Below, piece after piece: positions 42,953 through 51,105 of a stretch of 64,000 bases of DNA; the stretch's first letter is position 1; each line of letters begins with the position of its first letter. Origin of the DNA: Prevotellamassilia timonensis (GTDB lineage: Bacteria > Bacteroidota > Bacteroidia > Bacteroidales > Bacteroidaceae); contig NZ_LT629844.1 of assembly GCF_900106785.1 (NCBI RefSeq), positions 664,985 to 728,984 of the forward strand, given 5' to 3'. Under the pieces are notes generated by a model. The model was not told the origin of the DNA, did no database searches, and saw only the letters and a program-made list of their open reading frames with translations. The translations under genes were made by a program, and so were the position numbers.

Positions 42953-43289
42953 GCTTCGGATTTAACAAGGGCGGGCTGAAAGCCCAATGGAGCACATAGC
43001 CCAGGGCAAGCGAAGCGACACCCTGGGGCTTCCGCATAGTAGAGTCTCCGCGCCCTGAAAGGGCAAAAGCATTAACCCTTTATGTTGTCATTCTTACTTG
43101 ACAGCTGATATAGCGGTCTTTAAGTGGAACATCGTATGTATATTTTTTCAACAGCTGCGCCATGTCTTAAAGCTTTTGCCCTTACAGGGCGCGACTGCTC
43201 CGACACGCGATACCCAGGGTGCCGCTTCGCTTGCCCTGGGCTAAGTGCTGTTGGCCTTTCAGGCCGTACCCGCCTAAATTCGAAACTTG
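42953..43289. repeat. Long inverted-repeat element (CCCAGGG type)
   Basis: GCTTCGGATTTAACAAGGGC and GGGCTGAAAGCCC at the left, CAGGCCGTACCCGCC and TTCGAAACTTGAG at the right, with inner inverted words CCCAGGGCAAGCGAAGCG and CGCTTCGCTTGCCCTGGG. It fills the 376-nt gap between two fimbrial genes. A deleted form survives at 47923-47965. Confidence 0.8.
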
Positions 43290-43305
43290 AGTTATTTCTC
43301 TTTCT

Positions 43306-44322
43306 CTACATTTCAGTATTTTGCAACACCACTCGCCAAGAGTTTATGTATATATTGGCGTTTAGCCAATTCAAGCGGTCGTCTACAAAGAAGATGAAGT
43401 TATAGTCGTCCTGCCGGTCTAAGTATTCTTGGTCAGTCATTGCCTTGTTGTAGTTTCCTTTCACAAGCAATGCATAGTCTATGAGAGGTATGTTGAACAC
43501 CATTTTCCCGTTGTTCGTATTATAAACCTTAAGTTGTGGGTGTTTTGTAGCAAACAGTCTGTTTACGGTCATCTCAGCCACTACTGCCGACACCTGTGTT
43601 CCGTTCTCGTTCGCAGCTCTGACGCTACCGTCGTATTGCGCCCATGGGCGATAAGTTATCGAGTCGTCCATTACAGGTGTGTTGTCGTAGGCAAGCCAAC
43701 CGTTATCGTCGTCTATCTTGAAGTCAAAGTCGCTGGCTTTTAGTCTCTTGCCAGATGTGTTCTGTATCACCACTTTGACGTTGTTAGTATTCTTAGTTAG
43801 TGGCACCGTTATGGTTTTTGTTCCATAGTCTTCCATACGCATGTCTACATTTTTAGAGTATCCGTGGTATAGGGCTGTCAGGTCGTGCTGTATATCTCTG
43901 GTCGTTCTATTGATCTTACAATCGAGTTTAGCGATGTCGTTTGTTGCATCGCCGCTTGTTGTGTATATGTATGAGTTTGGCTGTCGTTCTTCGCCTTCAG
44001 CCCATACATGAAGGGTGTATATGCCTGGTTTGATATCGAGTTTCATATAGCCTCCAGCGGCAGCTATATCGCTCACTTCCTCAGTCTTATTGAATACCAG
44101 GTCGCCATTGGGATTATAGGCATGCAGGGTCACCGTCTTCACTGGTGAGTTGAAGATGTCTATAAAATCCATGTTCATATCGTAGCAGAACCTTACTCTC
44201 AAGTCTTTTTTACATCCGTCCATGTCATCGTGCATCATAGAGCAAGAAGATATGGCTAATGACGATATAAGAGCGAGTGTTATCTTGCTTGTTGTGTTCA
44301 AGATAGACCTTAAGTATCTCAT
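43306..44322 (-). CDS. FimB/Mfa2-family fimbrial anchor lipoprotein
   Basis: 338 residues. Signal MRYLRSILNTTSKITLALIS...ISSC gives a lipoprotein. Recognised from DGCKKDLRVRFCYDMNMDFIDIFNSPVKTVTLHAYNPNGDLVF near residue 35, a typical FimB/Mfa2 start, and GGYMKLDIKPGIYTLHVWAEG near 90; the C-terminus YINSWRVVLQNTEM is also characteristic. In Porphyromonas, Mfa2 anchors the fibre in the outer membrane and limits its length. Located after the major subunit gene, as usual in the mfa gene order. Its stop codon adjoins the inverted-repeat element. Confidence 0.88.
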   Translation of the reverse strand: MRYLRSILNTTSKITLALISSLAISSCSMMHDDMDGCKKDLRVRFCYDMNMDFIDIFNSPVKTVTLHAYNPNGDLVFNKTEEVSDIAAAGGYMKLDIKPGIYTLHVWAEGEERQPNSYIYTTSGDATNDIAKLDCKINRTTRDIQHDLTALYHGYSKNVDMRMEDYGTKTITVPLTKNTNNVKVVIQNTSGKRLKASDFDFKIDDDNGWLAYDNTPVMDDSITYRPWAQYDGSVRAANENGTQVSAVVAEMTVNRLFATKHPQLKVYNTNNGKMVFNIPLIDYALLVKGNYNKAMTDQEYLDRQDDYNFIFFVDDRLNWLNANIYINSWRVVLQNTEM

Positions 44323-44428
44323 ATAAGTAGAATGTAATGTATGTACTATTGTTTTCTTTGATACCTTATGTTATAGTTGGTACGACACTGAGCCGTACCA
44401 ACTATGTGTATAGAGATATATTATGCTT

Positions 44429-44588
44429 ACGCGTTGGCGGAATTAGTAAACAAGTTGACAAGTTAACGGGTAAGTTTGCCAAGCTTTTTAAGCTTCTTAC
44501 CATTATGACGTAGTGTATTGCATACTTACTTGTCAACTCGTTAACCTGTTAACCTGTCAACCCGTTAACCTGAAATTCCGCCAACGGG
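44429..44588. repeat. PAL2 palindromic repeat
   Basis: ACGCGTTGGCGGAATTAG at the left, inverted AATTCCGCCAACGGGTA at the right, with GTTGACAAGTTAACGGG units between. It lies 6 nt after the Mfa1-like stop and about 105 nt before the Mfa2-like start, where it could act as a differential expression signal between major subunit and anchor. Confidence 0.8.
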
Positions 44589-44594
44589 TAATGC

Positions 44595-46310
44595 TTAGTT
44601 ACCAAGACTTGCGTTTTGGTTTACCACACGCCACTGCAGTACCTGAACGCGTGCTGCAAGGTAGGTGTCTTGGTATGTAGGCACAGCAGGTTTAACCACC
44701 TTGCTGGGGTCGTATACAGGTGTGCCAAAGCCTTTGATACCTGACAAAGTAATCTTGTAGAAGTGGTTGCGCACAATACCATATTCGGCAAGTTTGCCAT
44801 TACTTCCAAGGTGCTTGATAGGAACATAGTAGTAAGCTCTACCATCCTTTCTGACTTCAGCCTTATCTGCCTCAATGGCTGCCAATACTGTAGCCTTTGG
44901 TACTTCTGAGAAAGTAGGAGTGGTGCCTGTAGTTGTCTTGGTGTAATACTTAGTACCAGTAGCGCCGTCTGCCAATGTCGGAGTTACGAGATATTGTTGC
45001 GTAGTAGCATCAGGATCCTTAAAGTCGATGTCATCTTTTGAAAGCTGAGTATAAGTTGTGGCATCAGTACTTGTGTAATACTGCGAGAATGTCAATGCCA
45101 CCTGCCTCTTAAGATTGTCAATTCCAAGAATAGACACACCATTATATCTACAAATTTCGGCATTATGCCAGTTGTTGTCAGCATCTTTATATTTAAGAGT
45201 GGCTGCAACTGCCAACTTTGTCAGGTCATTGTTATTCAAATCAGTGACTTTACTTTCAGGCGTGTTAGGCAATGTGTACAATACGTCCCGCATCTTGGCA
45301 TTCAATTGGTTAAACGTAGGATTAACAGGCGGATTGGCGCCCAAGCCTGCATCAAATCCAACTGATTTTTCCCAGAAACAACGGTGATAGTCGGATGTTG
45401 TCCAAGGAGTAAAACCTAAAGTTCCATCGGCCCATGTCTTATTTACCTGCTTTTCTATCTCAGCCTTGCCATTCTCACTTGCCAGGCCCCAGCCTTCGAT
45501 AACAGCATAAACATCATAATCGCCGGATTTTCCAACAGCAGTTTTTGTACCATATTTGTCGGCTTCCCAGTTCGTACCATTGCCAAGCTCAAAGGCGTTA
45601 TTGTCAACATCGGCAGTAACCTTAGCCACAACACGCTCTACATAGAGGTCTACAGGTTTTGCCTTGGCAGTTTCTGCCGAAGTTGTTACATGACCTGCAA
45701 CAAGCGATGCACAAACATCTTCACCTGCATTAACATATACAGAGTTGCTCATTACAAACTCAGACACAGCACCGTTATCCGCATCCTTTTTGTAGAAATT
45801 GCGACCTACTGCAGAATAACGAAGTTCGCTCAATCTCATTACATCACCACCTTCTTCATTTTGGAGTGTTGTAGCCTCAACAGTTTCTGGATTAACAATA
45901 GCCACAATAGCAGCAGGAGCCGCAGACTGAATACCATTGATTACGAGCACGGTTTGCGTAATCTTTTCTATCTGTGATGGTGTGCCTGAAGTTGGGGTGT
46001 CGTCAGCAGGAGAAGCCTCAAGCCAGTTTTTGTCTCCGCCACCATCTATACCCGTCTTAATAAGATATGGCGAACCATCACCGTTGAAGAAGTAGAAACG
46101 CACCTTTTTGATAGCGCTTTCCCCCGCAGTTCCGTTCTCATAGTCAGTAGTACGTGTTGTAGGAGTAGCTCCCACATTCACAATGTTCACAGCGAGATAC
46201 TGCGGATCACTACCAGGTTTTGTGCCGCTACCAATCTCTTCTTTGTCTGAAGCACATGCGGACATCATCAATGCCACACATGCAAAAGGGAATAATTTAG
46301 AAATCTTCAT
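44595..46310 (-). CDS. Mfa1-family major fimbrial subunit
   Basis: 571 residues, close to Porphyromonas Mfa1. Lipoprotein signal MKISKLFPFACVALMMSAC. The N-terminal region has VNIVNVGATPTTRTTDYENGTAGESAIKKVRFYFFNGDGSPYLI, with an Arg processing site in TTRTTD. Two beta-sandwich pilin domains follow, and the C-terminus YGIVRNHFYKITLSGIKGFGTP ... ARVQVLQWRVVNQNASLG holds the donor-strand region with the W-R-VV motif. Pilin precursors are lipidated, exported to the surface and polymerised after Arg-specific cleavage. It lies directly upstream of the Mfa2-like anchor gene. Confidence 0.9.
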   Translation of the reverse strand: MKISKLFPFACVALMMSACASDKEEIGSGTKPGSDPQYLAVNIVNVGATPTTRTTDYENGTAGESAIKKVRFYFFNGDGSPYLIKTGIDGGGDKNWLEASPADDTPTSGTPSQIEKITQTVLVINGIQSAAPAAIVAIVNPETVEATTLQNEEGGDVMRLSELRYSAVGRNFYKKDADNGAVSEFVMSNSVYVNAGEDVCASLVAGHVTTSAETAKAKPVDLYVERVVAKVTADVDNNAFELGNGTNWEADKYGTKTAVGKSGDYDVYAVIEGWGLASENGKAEIEKQVNKTWADGTLGFTPWTTSDYHRCFWEKSVGFDAGLGANPPVNPTFNQLNAKMRDVLYTLPNTPESKVTDLNNNDLTKLAVAATLKYKDADNNWHNAEICRYNGVSILGIDNLKRQVALTFSQYYTSTDATTYTQLSKDDIDFKDPDATTQQYLVTPTLADGATGTKYYTKTTTGTTPTFSEVPKATVLAAIEADKAEVRKDGRAYYYVPIKHLGSNGKLAEYGIVRNHFYKITLSGIKGFGTPVYDPSKVVKPAVPTYQDTYLAARVQVLQWRVVNQNASLGN

Positions 46311-46351
46311 AACAGGAAATTAAGTTGTTATTAATAATGTTGCTATTTACT

Positions 46352-46541
46352 TAAGTAGGTGTTCAAAATTATTTTTACATTGAAAGTGCATTATCGGGGT
46401 GCAGATGTTTCCTTCGGGCGAGAGAGCATAGCGGGCTATGTGACCGAGGCCGAAGGGAACAGATGTACCTCGAGAATGTGCTTTCAATGTGAAAATGGCA
46501 CCTACTGATTGTATAAAATAATTTTGAACGCCTACTTAATA
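46352..46541. repeat. Palindromic element that supplies a stop codon
   Basis: Terminal repeats AAGTAGGTGTTCAAAATTATT (left) and AATTTTGAACGCCTACTT (right), inner arms ACATTGAAAGTGCATT and AATGTGCTTTCAATGT, and GTTTCCTTCGGGC/GGCCGAAGGGAAC. The stop of the DUF3868 gene (46534-46532, TAG) is the TAG of the right terminal repeat. Confidence 0.8.
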
Positions 46542-47857
46542 ATCTCTTCATATATTTTCCGTGCCGCCTCTGCCTCAGGGCTGTTGCCAGCCTTGTCGAG
46601 ATATGGCTTGGCACTCTCTGCGTCGCCAGCATTCAAACGCGTGCAAGCAGCATTAAGGTTGGCAGTAGGGTCGTTAGGAAACATGCGCACCGCAATTTCC
46701 ATCACCTCGTTAAACTCCTTCGAGCCAGGCTCGTAGGTTTGTGCCACCATAAACATCTCGTTTTGCGATAGCAGCTGCGGACGAGTTGTTATCAGTTTCT
46801 TTGCCTCTTCCACATTGAATGGTCGAATCTTGTATTTTATGTGATAGTCAGAGCGGCGCAATGCAGGATAGCATGTTGCATGCAAAAACTTGTATTCCTC
46901 GGTATATTCAGCCTTTATCCGTGCCTCGCGTTCGTCTTCCTTCAGTGATGTGTCGTTGGCAATGCTGAGTATCTGCAGCTTGTGCTCCATGTTGCTTCCG
47001 GCAATATATTTGCACAGCCCCTCCCAGTCTTCGGCGGTATGCGACACTGTGAATATCTCTTTGTCGAGTTTCACCATGCGCTGCACATATTCCGTCAGCG
47101 TTTTCGCACGTGCTTGCGCCAAATAGTTGTTGCTCTCGTATCTTCCTTCAGGTGATGCAAAGCCATGAATATTGATGCCCACCACGGTGATATTATTGTC
47201 AGCCTTCAGCGCCTCGATGGTTCTCACTATGCTGTCCAGCTGTTCGGGGTTTCTGCGATATTGTGGATTCAGCTCTGTGCGGTTCACGGGGAAATCGATG
47301 TATGCCGTTTTGCTCAGCTCCTGAATTTTCTCTGCCACCACCTCTGGACGCACATACATTGCCGTAGGTCGTCGATATTCAGCCAGCTCATAGTGCTTGT
47401 TGCCAATGTTGTCGCCACACCCGCAAAGGTCTTCGCTTATGCTCACCCTGTAGTCGCCCAACCTTTTGTCGTAGCTCACCGATTGCAGATATTCTATCTG
47501 CTGCGGCTTGCCGTTTTCTCTCCTCACCACATACGCCTCGTCGTTTTTCGCCTTTCGCTTGTTGCGTTGCTGCATGATGTGCTGTCGTTTGCCGTTTATC
47601 ACCATCTTTGGCATCACCACCTCGCCATCGCTGGTAGCTATGGTTGGCGTGAACACAAACTGGTTGTTGGCACCCATCTTCAGTTTGTCCAGGTTCACAG
47701 TCATGGCAAGAGTCACCTTTTTGCCCATGCTCTTAACCCTCACATTCTCTATCGTTATGCTTTCGTTGGCTATATGCACACGCTTGCAGCCTTGCCCATA
47801 GCATGGAGCTGCGGCAAGGGTAAGTAGCGGCAATATGAATAGAATGTTGTGTTTCAT
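46532..47857 (-). CDS. DUF3868/OmpA-like protein of the fimbrial operon
   Basis: 441 residues. Signal peptide MKHNILFILPLLTLAAAPCYG|Q. The N-terminal DUF3868 part contains ENVRVKSMGKKVTLAMTVNLDKLKMGANNQFVFTP near residue 40. After residue 190 an OmpA/MotB-like peptidoglycan-binding domain is visible: IDFPVNRTELNPQYRRNPEQLDSI and NITVVGINIHGFASPEGRYESNNYLAQARAKTLTEYV. A TPR-like helical end follows (DPTANLNAACTRLNAGDAESAKPYLDKAG). Proteins of this type occur next to Mfa1 clusters and are thought to help assembly or anchoring. Its last three codons and stop come from an inserted palindromic element. Confidence 0.87.
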   Translation of the reverse strand: MKHNILFILPLLTLAAAPCYGQGCKRVHIANESITIENVRVKSMGKKVTLAMTVNLDKLKMGANNQFVFTPTIATSDGEVVMPKMVINGKRQHIMQQRNKRKAKNDEAYVVRRENGKPQQIEYLQSVSYDKRLGDYRVSISEDLCGCGDNIGNKHYELAEYRRPTAMYVRPEVVAEKIQELSKTAYIDFPVNRTELNPQYRRNPEQLDSIVRTIEALKADNNITVVGINIHGFASPEGRYESNNYLAQARAKTLTEYVQRMVKLDKEIFTVSHTAEDWEGLCKYIAGSNMEHKLQILSIANDTSLKEDEREARIKAEYTEEYKFLHATCYPALRRSDYHIKYKIRPFNVEEAKKLITTRPQLLSQNEMFMVAQTYEPGSKEFNEVMEIAVRMFPNDPTANLNAACTRLNAGDAESAKPYLDKAGNSPEAEAARKIYEEIIK

Positions 47858-47922
47858 ATCTTTGCTCTTATATATATACTTAGGAAAAGATAGGGGGGAG
47901 TATTCTCCGTATTAGTCTACTG

Positions 47923-47965
47923 AAGTTTCGGATTTAATAAGGGCGGGCTGAATCCGAAACTTGAG
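47923..47965. repeat. Deleted relic of the 42953-43289 element
   Basis: AAGTTTCGGATTTAATAAGG then GCGGGCTGAATCCGAAACTT: both ends of the long element joined by an internal deletion. It lies right after the DUF3575 gene stop. Confidence 0.7.
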
Positions 47966-48544
47966 TTAGTTTATCACATATATCAATGATATAGCGGCTT
48001 TGGTAGGGCCAAAATAGTTCTTGTGGCTACTCTCTAATTTCTTGCCACAAGTTCCGCATTTCATCTCGTCATATTTGATATAATCATATCCCACGCCCAG
48101 CGAAGCTTCAAGGTTCAAATGGCGAGATATTGGCCATTGGTAGCCACACGAAATGCCACCGCCTGCATACCAACCCTCGTAGCGATGGCTCTTCAGGTTA
48201 GGTAGCAAACCCAATGGCAAGTCTACACCTCCCAAGTTAAATTCGCCACCCATCACATGGGGGCCAACAAACCAACCATTGAAACTCTGGCAAAACCAAT
48301 GTCTGTACTCAGCCATTGTACTCCAATGTCTGAGCTTAGAGTGGTCGCCACCAGATTGCTCCCATGGATTCAGTCCATAAAACAGTTGTGCGGTATGCTT
48401 GTTGTTCAACGATAATTCTACACCGATATTTGGCGTGGTGGTTGCCCAATAAAGCGCGTTAGTTTTTATAGCTACAGTTTGAGCATATAGTAGGGTATTC
48501 GTCAATGACAAGAATACACATAGTAATAGTTTCGTAATTCTCAT
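47966..48544 (-). CDS. DUF3575 outer-membrane protein, first gene of the fimbrial operon
   Basis: 192 residues. Signal peptide MRITKLLLCVFLSLTNTLLY|AQ, then the DUF3575 signature VAIKTNALYWATTTPNIGVELSLNNKHTAQLFYGLNPW near residue 23 and a beta-barrel-like remainder (GWYAGGGISCGYQWPISRHLNLEASLGVGYDYIKY). In Bacteroidales it accompanies DUF3868 and Mfa1 genes. First in the leftward operon; a TATATTTG box lies at 48745-48738. It contains a CGTCGKK-like Cys pair near residue 165 whose role is unknown. Confidence 0.85.
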   Translation of the reverse strand: MRITKLLLCVFLSLTNTLLYAQTVAIKTNALYWATTTPNIGVELSLNNKHTAQLFYGLNPWEQSGGDHSKLRHWSTMAEYRHWFCQSFNGWFVGPHVMGGEFNLGGVDLPLGLLPNLKSHRYEGWYAGGGISCGYQWPISRHLNLEASLGVGYDYIKYDEMKCGTCGKKLESSHKNYFGPTKAAISLIYVIN

Positions 48545-48737
48545 AAGATATCTGTTTTATACAGCAGCTGTGTTCTGCTTTATATCAGTTCTACTTAAAG
48601 TTTGGGCTTTTCCCCGTTTTTTTGAGGGTGGGGTATTTAGCTCTTTCTCTAATTTCTTGAGTTCTTACTGAGTGTTTTTTGCGGTTCTTTGTTATTATGC
48701 CTTTGGGCATGTGTTCGAAATGTCATATATTTTGGTG

Positions 48738-48745
48738 CAAATATA
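48738..48745 (-). promoter_or_regulatory. Probable -7 box of the fimbrial operon
   Basis: Minus-strand TATATTTG, about 195 nt upstream of the DUF3575 start; long leader. No clean -33 TTTG at 19-21 nt, so the promoter may need an activator. Confidence 0.45.
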
Positions 48746-48861
48746 ACACTTTTTATTGGGGGGGTAATTTGCTTTATAAAATTTTTTCTTAATACCGCCA
48801 TTTTATTCACCGCTCTATATAATAGAGACAAGTTGCACTCTGGAACATTCAAGTATGCTTG

Positions 48862-48930
48862 ACGCGTTGGCAGAATTAGTAAACAAGTTGACAAGTTAAC
48901 AAGTTGACGGGTTAACAGGTAAGTTTGCCA
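48862..48930. repeat. PAL2 palindromic repeat, one-sided copy
   Basis: ACGCGTTGGCAGAATTAG, then AACAAGTTGACAAGTTAACAA and GGGTTAACAGG; the inverted half is absent. Confidence 0.7.
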
Positions 48931-49006
48931 AACTTGAAGGCACGCCGGCGGCAAACATCAGGCCAGACGTGCAGAAACTTCATACGAGGCATATACTTTC
49001 ATCGGT

Positions 49007-49469
49007 AAATTGTCTGCACTCTGCACTTTTTGTCTGCACTGCGCTGATTATCAGTGTGTTACGAAGTGTAGACAACCTTGCTTTCTGTCTGCACGCTGTC
49101 TACACTTATCTACACGCTGCCTACACTTATCTACACTCGTCTACACTTGTCTGCACTCGTCAGCACGTCCCCTCATTACACCTGTCAGCACCTAACTGCA
49201 CGATGGTCATGCCACCTGCACAATTCGGCATAGGGGGAGCGATTTTTTGATTAGAGCGACCGAAAAAACTACTTCCCTTTATTGTTCTAACCGCCTTCTC
49301 ACGGGCATTGCGTCATGCTGCTGTGACAGAAGTGCAGAGGAAGAATTAGTGTGCAGACGGCGTGCAGACAAGTGTAGACAGTGTAGATAAAAAACGAAGT
49401 TGTCTACACTCCGTAACACGCTGATAATCAACGCAGTGCAGGCAAATAGTGTAGAGTGCAGACAAATTG
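49007..49469. repeat. MITE-B, copy 2
   Basis: Closely matches 33283-33712: same terminal repeats and the central AAGTAGTTTT...GGCATTGCGTCATGCTGC region. The 11-mer array (CTACACTTAT, CTACACTCGT) at 49098-49160 has more units than copy 1. No gene seen. Confidence 0.8.
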
Positions 49470-49484
49470 TGCACTTAAAAGAAT

Positions 49485-49711
49485 AAGTAGGTATTCAAAA
49501 TTATTGCAGTCCGGTAAAACGTAAACTTGCGAACGGATTCAAGCATCAAACGCTATCTCTAAACGCTATCTCTAAACGCTATCTCTAAACGCAAGCTCTA
49601 AACGCAAGCTCTAATGGGGGCGACGCGTCTCGCGTCGGGGATAGAGATAGAGGAGGAAAATACGAACTCTGCTAAATAATAGCTGCATATTTCTCCGACG
49701 CGAGACGCGTC
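49485..49711. repeat. PAL1 copy, left part (interrupted by ISA)
   Basis: GGTAAAACGTAAACTTGCG, then three AACGCTATCTCTA and two AACGCAAGCTCTA 13-mers, arm TAATGGGGGCGACGCG at 49612, loop, and arm CCGACGCGAGACGCGTC up to the GC at 49712-49713. The remaining CCCCATTA is at 51108-51115. Confidence 0.85.
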
Positions 49712-49773
49712 GCTCTAAGTTTGCAGCAGTTAAGCGGCGCAGCCGCTAACCTGTAAACATTGTTAAATAAGAC

Positions 49774-49805
49774 TTTGTAGTTAGAAGCTTTTTCTATTAC
49801 TTTTG
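49774..49805 (+). promoter_or_regulatory. Promoter of the ISA bridge RNA, copy 2
   Basis: TTTG at 49774-49777, 20-nt spacer, TACTTTTG at 49798-49805. Exact consensus; start expected near 49812. Confidence 0.8.
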
Positions 49806-49811
49806 TCGTAG

Positions 49812-49965
49812 TAAAGTAAAGGAATAGCTGGTTGGGAGGAAAAATACACCGTCGCCAGTCCGTAGAGACTATTGGGGGCATTAAGACCCCTCCCAACCAA
49901 GCTGCAAAGACTAAATAGAATGCTCATAAAAATAGTTAGAGTGGCAGTCATCACAGCTTTCGCTA
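49812..49965 (+). ncRNA. Predicted bridge RNA of ISA, copy 2
   Basis: Two internal loops follow the promoter. Target loop: stem GGTTGGGAGG (49830-49839) with CCTCCCAACC (49889-49898). Inside are left guide CGTCGCC (49850-49856), a small hairpin AGTC/GACT (49857-49870), and right guide ATTGGGGGC (49871-49879). The occupied target reads CGTC-GC-CCCCATTA; the left guide is identical to its left side plus core, and the right guide is complementary to its right side plus core at 8 of 9 positions. Donor loop: stem AAGCTG (49899-49904) with CAGCTT (49954-49959). Inside are ATAGAATGC (49915-49923), identical to the element's right end plus core, and TTAGAG (49936-49941), complementary to core C plus the left end CTCTAA. 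This is the guide geometry known for IS621-type bridge RNAs. Confidence 0.82.
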
Positions 49966-49988
49966 CCTTTAAAAAACCATACAAAGAT

Positions 49989-51041
49989 ATGAAAAAGTTC
50001 ATTATTGGAATCGATTTTTCCAAAGAAACAGTAGATGCTAGTATCGTACAGAAAGAACAACCAGAAACTCTCATTGCGTACAAGAAGTTTAGAAACAACC
50101 TGAAAGGAGTTGATGGACTGATTGCTTGGGCCAAGTCAAAGGTTGCACAAGACGGAGAAATCATCTTCTGTGGTGAAAACACTGGTACATATAGCACACT
50201 CTTCAGTGATGAATTGACAGATCGTGGCTTTATCATATGGATTGAGCATAGCATGAATATCGTACGTGGCATGGGTGATGTAAGAGGGAAAGACGACAAG
50301 ACAGACTCTCTGCGTATTGCCTCTTACGCTGCACGTTTCTATGATAAGATGAAACCTTACGTACGTCCCAAGGACGAAACGCGTGTACTTAAGACACTCC
50401 TTGCTAAGCGAGATAGACTCAAATCCTTCTTAAAAGCGGAAATTACTAACACAAAGGAGAATCCTTTAATGCTGCAGGACTCCAACATAGCAAGTAGCAT
50501 AAACGAGTTTTTCAAACGCCTAGAAGAATCCTTACGGAAAGAACTCAAGGAACTTGAGCGAATGATTCTCGATGTTGTCATGAGCTGCTCTGAATACGCA
50601 AAAAACTTCAATATCCTGACTTCCATGAAAGGTATCGGTTTGATTAATGCAGTCGCGCTCATAGTCTATACAGACAACTTCACCAAGTTCAACTTTAACC
50701 ACCGCAAGATTGCTACATATTGGGGGGTTGTTCCCTTTAAGAACGAATCTGGTACTTCCGTCAGGAGAGGTACACATGTAAGCCCCAAATGCAACTCTTG
50801 GCTGAAAGCGCTTTTGACCGAAGCCACGCTTTGTGCAATTAGGTATAACTCACGCATAAAAGCTTATCATGATAGGCTTATGGCACGAGGGAAAGCGATC
50901 GGTATAGTACTTAACAATTGCAAGAACAAAATGCTCAAGATTCTTGTTGCAATGGTACGTGACTCCAAAATCTATTCAGATATGGACGTATCAAAGGATC
51001 CTCATACGACCACAACTACTAGCTCAATAGTTGTATGCTAA
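49989..51041 (+). CDS. IS110-family bridge-RNA-type recombinase (ISA copy 2)
   Basis: 350 residues from the ATG at 49989, identical to the copy at 14041-15093. DEDD residues D9, E63, D103, D106 and a serine-containing THVSPKCNSWLKALL segment near 270 are present. The gene ends 64 nt before the right end of the element. The start is 24 nt after the predicted end of the bridge RNA, so RNA and mRNA probably come from the same promoter. Confidence 0.93.
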   Translation: MKKFIIGIDFSKETVDASIVQKEQPETLIAYKKFRNNLKGVDGLIAWAKSKVAQDGEIIFCGENTGTYSTLFSDELTDRGFIIWIEHSMNIVRGMGDVRGKDDKTDSLRIASYAARFYDKMKPYVRPKDETRVLKTLLAKRDRLKSFLKAEITNTKENPLMLQDSNIASSINEFFKRLEESLRKELKELERMILDVVMSCSEYAKNFNILTSMKGIGLINAVALIVYTDNFTKFNFNHRKIATYWGVVPFKNESGTSVRRGTHVSPKCNSWLKALLTEATLCAIRYNSRIKAYHDRLMARGKAIGIVLNNCKNKMLKILVAMVRDSKIYSDMDVSKDPHTTTTTSSIVVC

Positions 51042-51105
51042 CATCGGTATCCAACAGATCCTTTAACAAAAAAACTTGCCAAAAATTTGGTCAATAACAT
51101 AGAAT

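Larger units (their letters stand above)
49714..51105 (+). mobile_element. ISA, IS110-family element, copy 2 (complete, 1392 bp)
   Basis: Flanked by GC at 49712-49713 and 51106-51107; removing the element and one GC restores a perfect PAL1 arm (GCGTCGCCCCCATTA). Left end TCTAAGTTTGCAGC, right end AACATAGAAT. Opposite orientation to copy 1. The left end carries promoter 49774-49805 and the bridge RNA. Confidence 0.93.

Noticed and set aside
42953..43289. A riboswitch between fimbrial genes
   Set aside because: The structure is a long inverted repeat of a dispersed family with a deleted relic at 47923, so it is a repeat element and not a gene-specific leader.
48649..48954. Open frame of about 101 codons on the minus strand upstream of the fimbrial operon
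   Set aside because: It runs through a PAL2 repeat and the probable promoter region and shows no protein-like composition.
49872..49988. 39-codon upstream extension of the ISA recombinase
   Set aside because: The enzyme family begins at the MKKFIIGIDFSKE start; the extension overlaps the predicted bridge RNA loops.
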